From NCBI GenBank assembly GCA_003695505.1, contig RFIY01000253.1:1-5909 (forward strand): a DNA stretch of 5,909 bases. The letters are read 5' to 3'. Position 1 is the stretch's first letter. Each line of letters begins with the position of its first letter. This document shows, one piece after another, positions 5,876 to 5,909 of this stretch. The notes under the pieces were generated by a model, which saw nothing but the letters and a program-made list of their open reading frames with translations, did no database searches and was not told the origin of the DNA. Position numbers and translations under genes: made by a program. The stretch comes from Candidatus Dadabacteria bacterium. Its GTDB lineage: Bacteria > J088.

Positions 5876-5909
5876 GCAGTATCCTTTCAGTGTGGTCATC
5901 CCGGACGGG

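Noticed and set aside
1-5909. Mobile element, CRISPR, tRNA or phage signals
   Set aside because: No transposase or integrase motifs, no direct repeat array, no tRNA-like folds were seen, and gene style is even across the window apart from the Lys-rich amidohydrolase-like gene.

Overview
The window (5909 bp, roughly 60-63% G+C by eye) looks like a chromosomal piece from a free-living proteobacterium, most likely a gammaproteobacterium. Supporting this are the conserved rluD-pgeF gene pair, a RodZ-type helix-turn-helix domain, and a palindrome that fits the PsrA (TetR-family) box of pseudomonads and relatives. The genus cannot be read from the sequence. All genes lie on the + strand. I see no rRNA, tRNA, CRISPR array, insertion sequence or phage gene.

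Region 1 (1-4254) is one tightly packed operon-like block of six genes in which every neighbouring pair overlaps by 4-16 bp. In order they are: the 3' part of an unrecognised, probably helical protein; a J-like domain joined to a RodZ-type HTH domain; a patatin-like phospholipase of the RssA type; a small lipoprotein of unknown role; the 23S rRNA pseudouridine synthase RluD; and the PgeF/YfiH (LACC1-like) purine nucleoside phosphorylase. The last two are a conserved pair. The first four are an unfamiliar set that may act at the membrane, but this is inference.

Region 2 (4255-5174) holds one monocistronic-looking gene behind a 53-bp gap. The gap carries a near-perfect palindrome matching the PsrA consensus, which suggests control by a fatty-acid-responsive TetR regulator. 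The gene encodes an amidohydrolase-2-type TIM barrel in which four of the five usual metal or catalytic positions appear to be replaced. That makes it the most interesting protein here.

Region 3 (5175-5909) has a long imperfect hairpin, then a sigma70-like promoter and a strong ribosome binding site driving a small DoxX-family membrane protein. The final 141 bp hold no convincing gene and at most a weak terminator.
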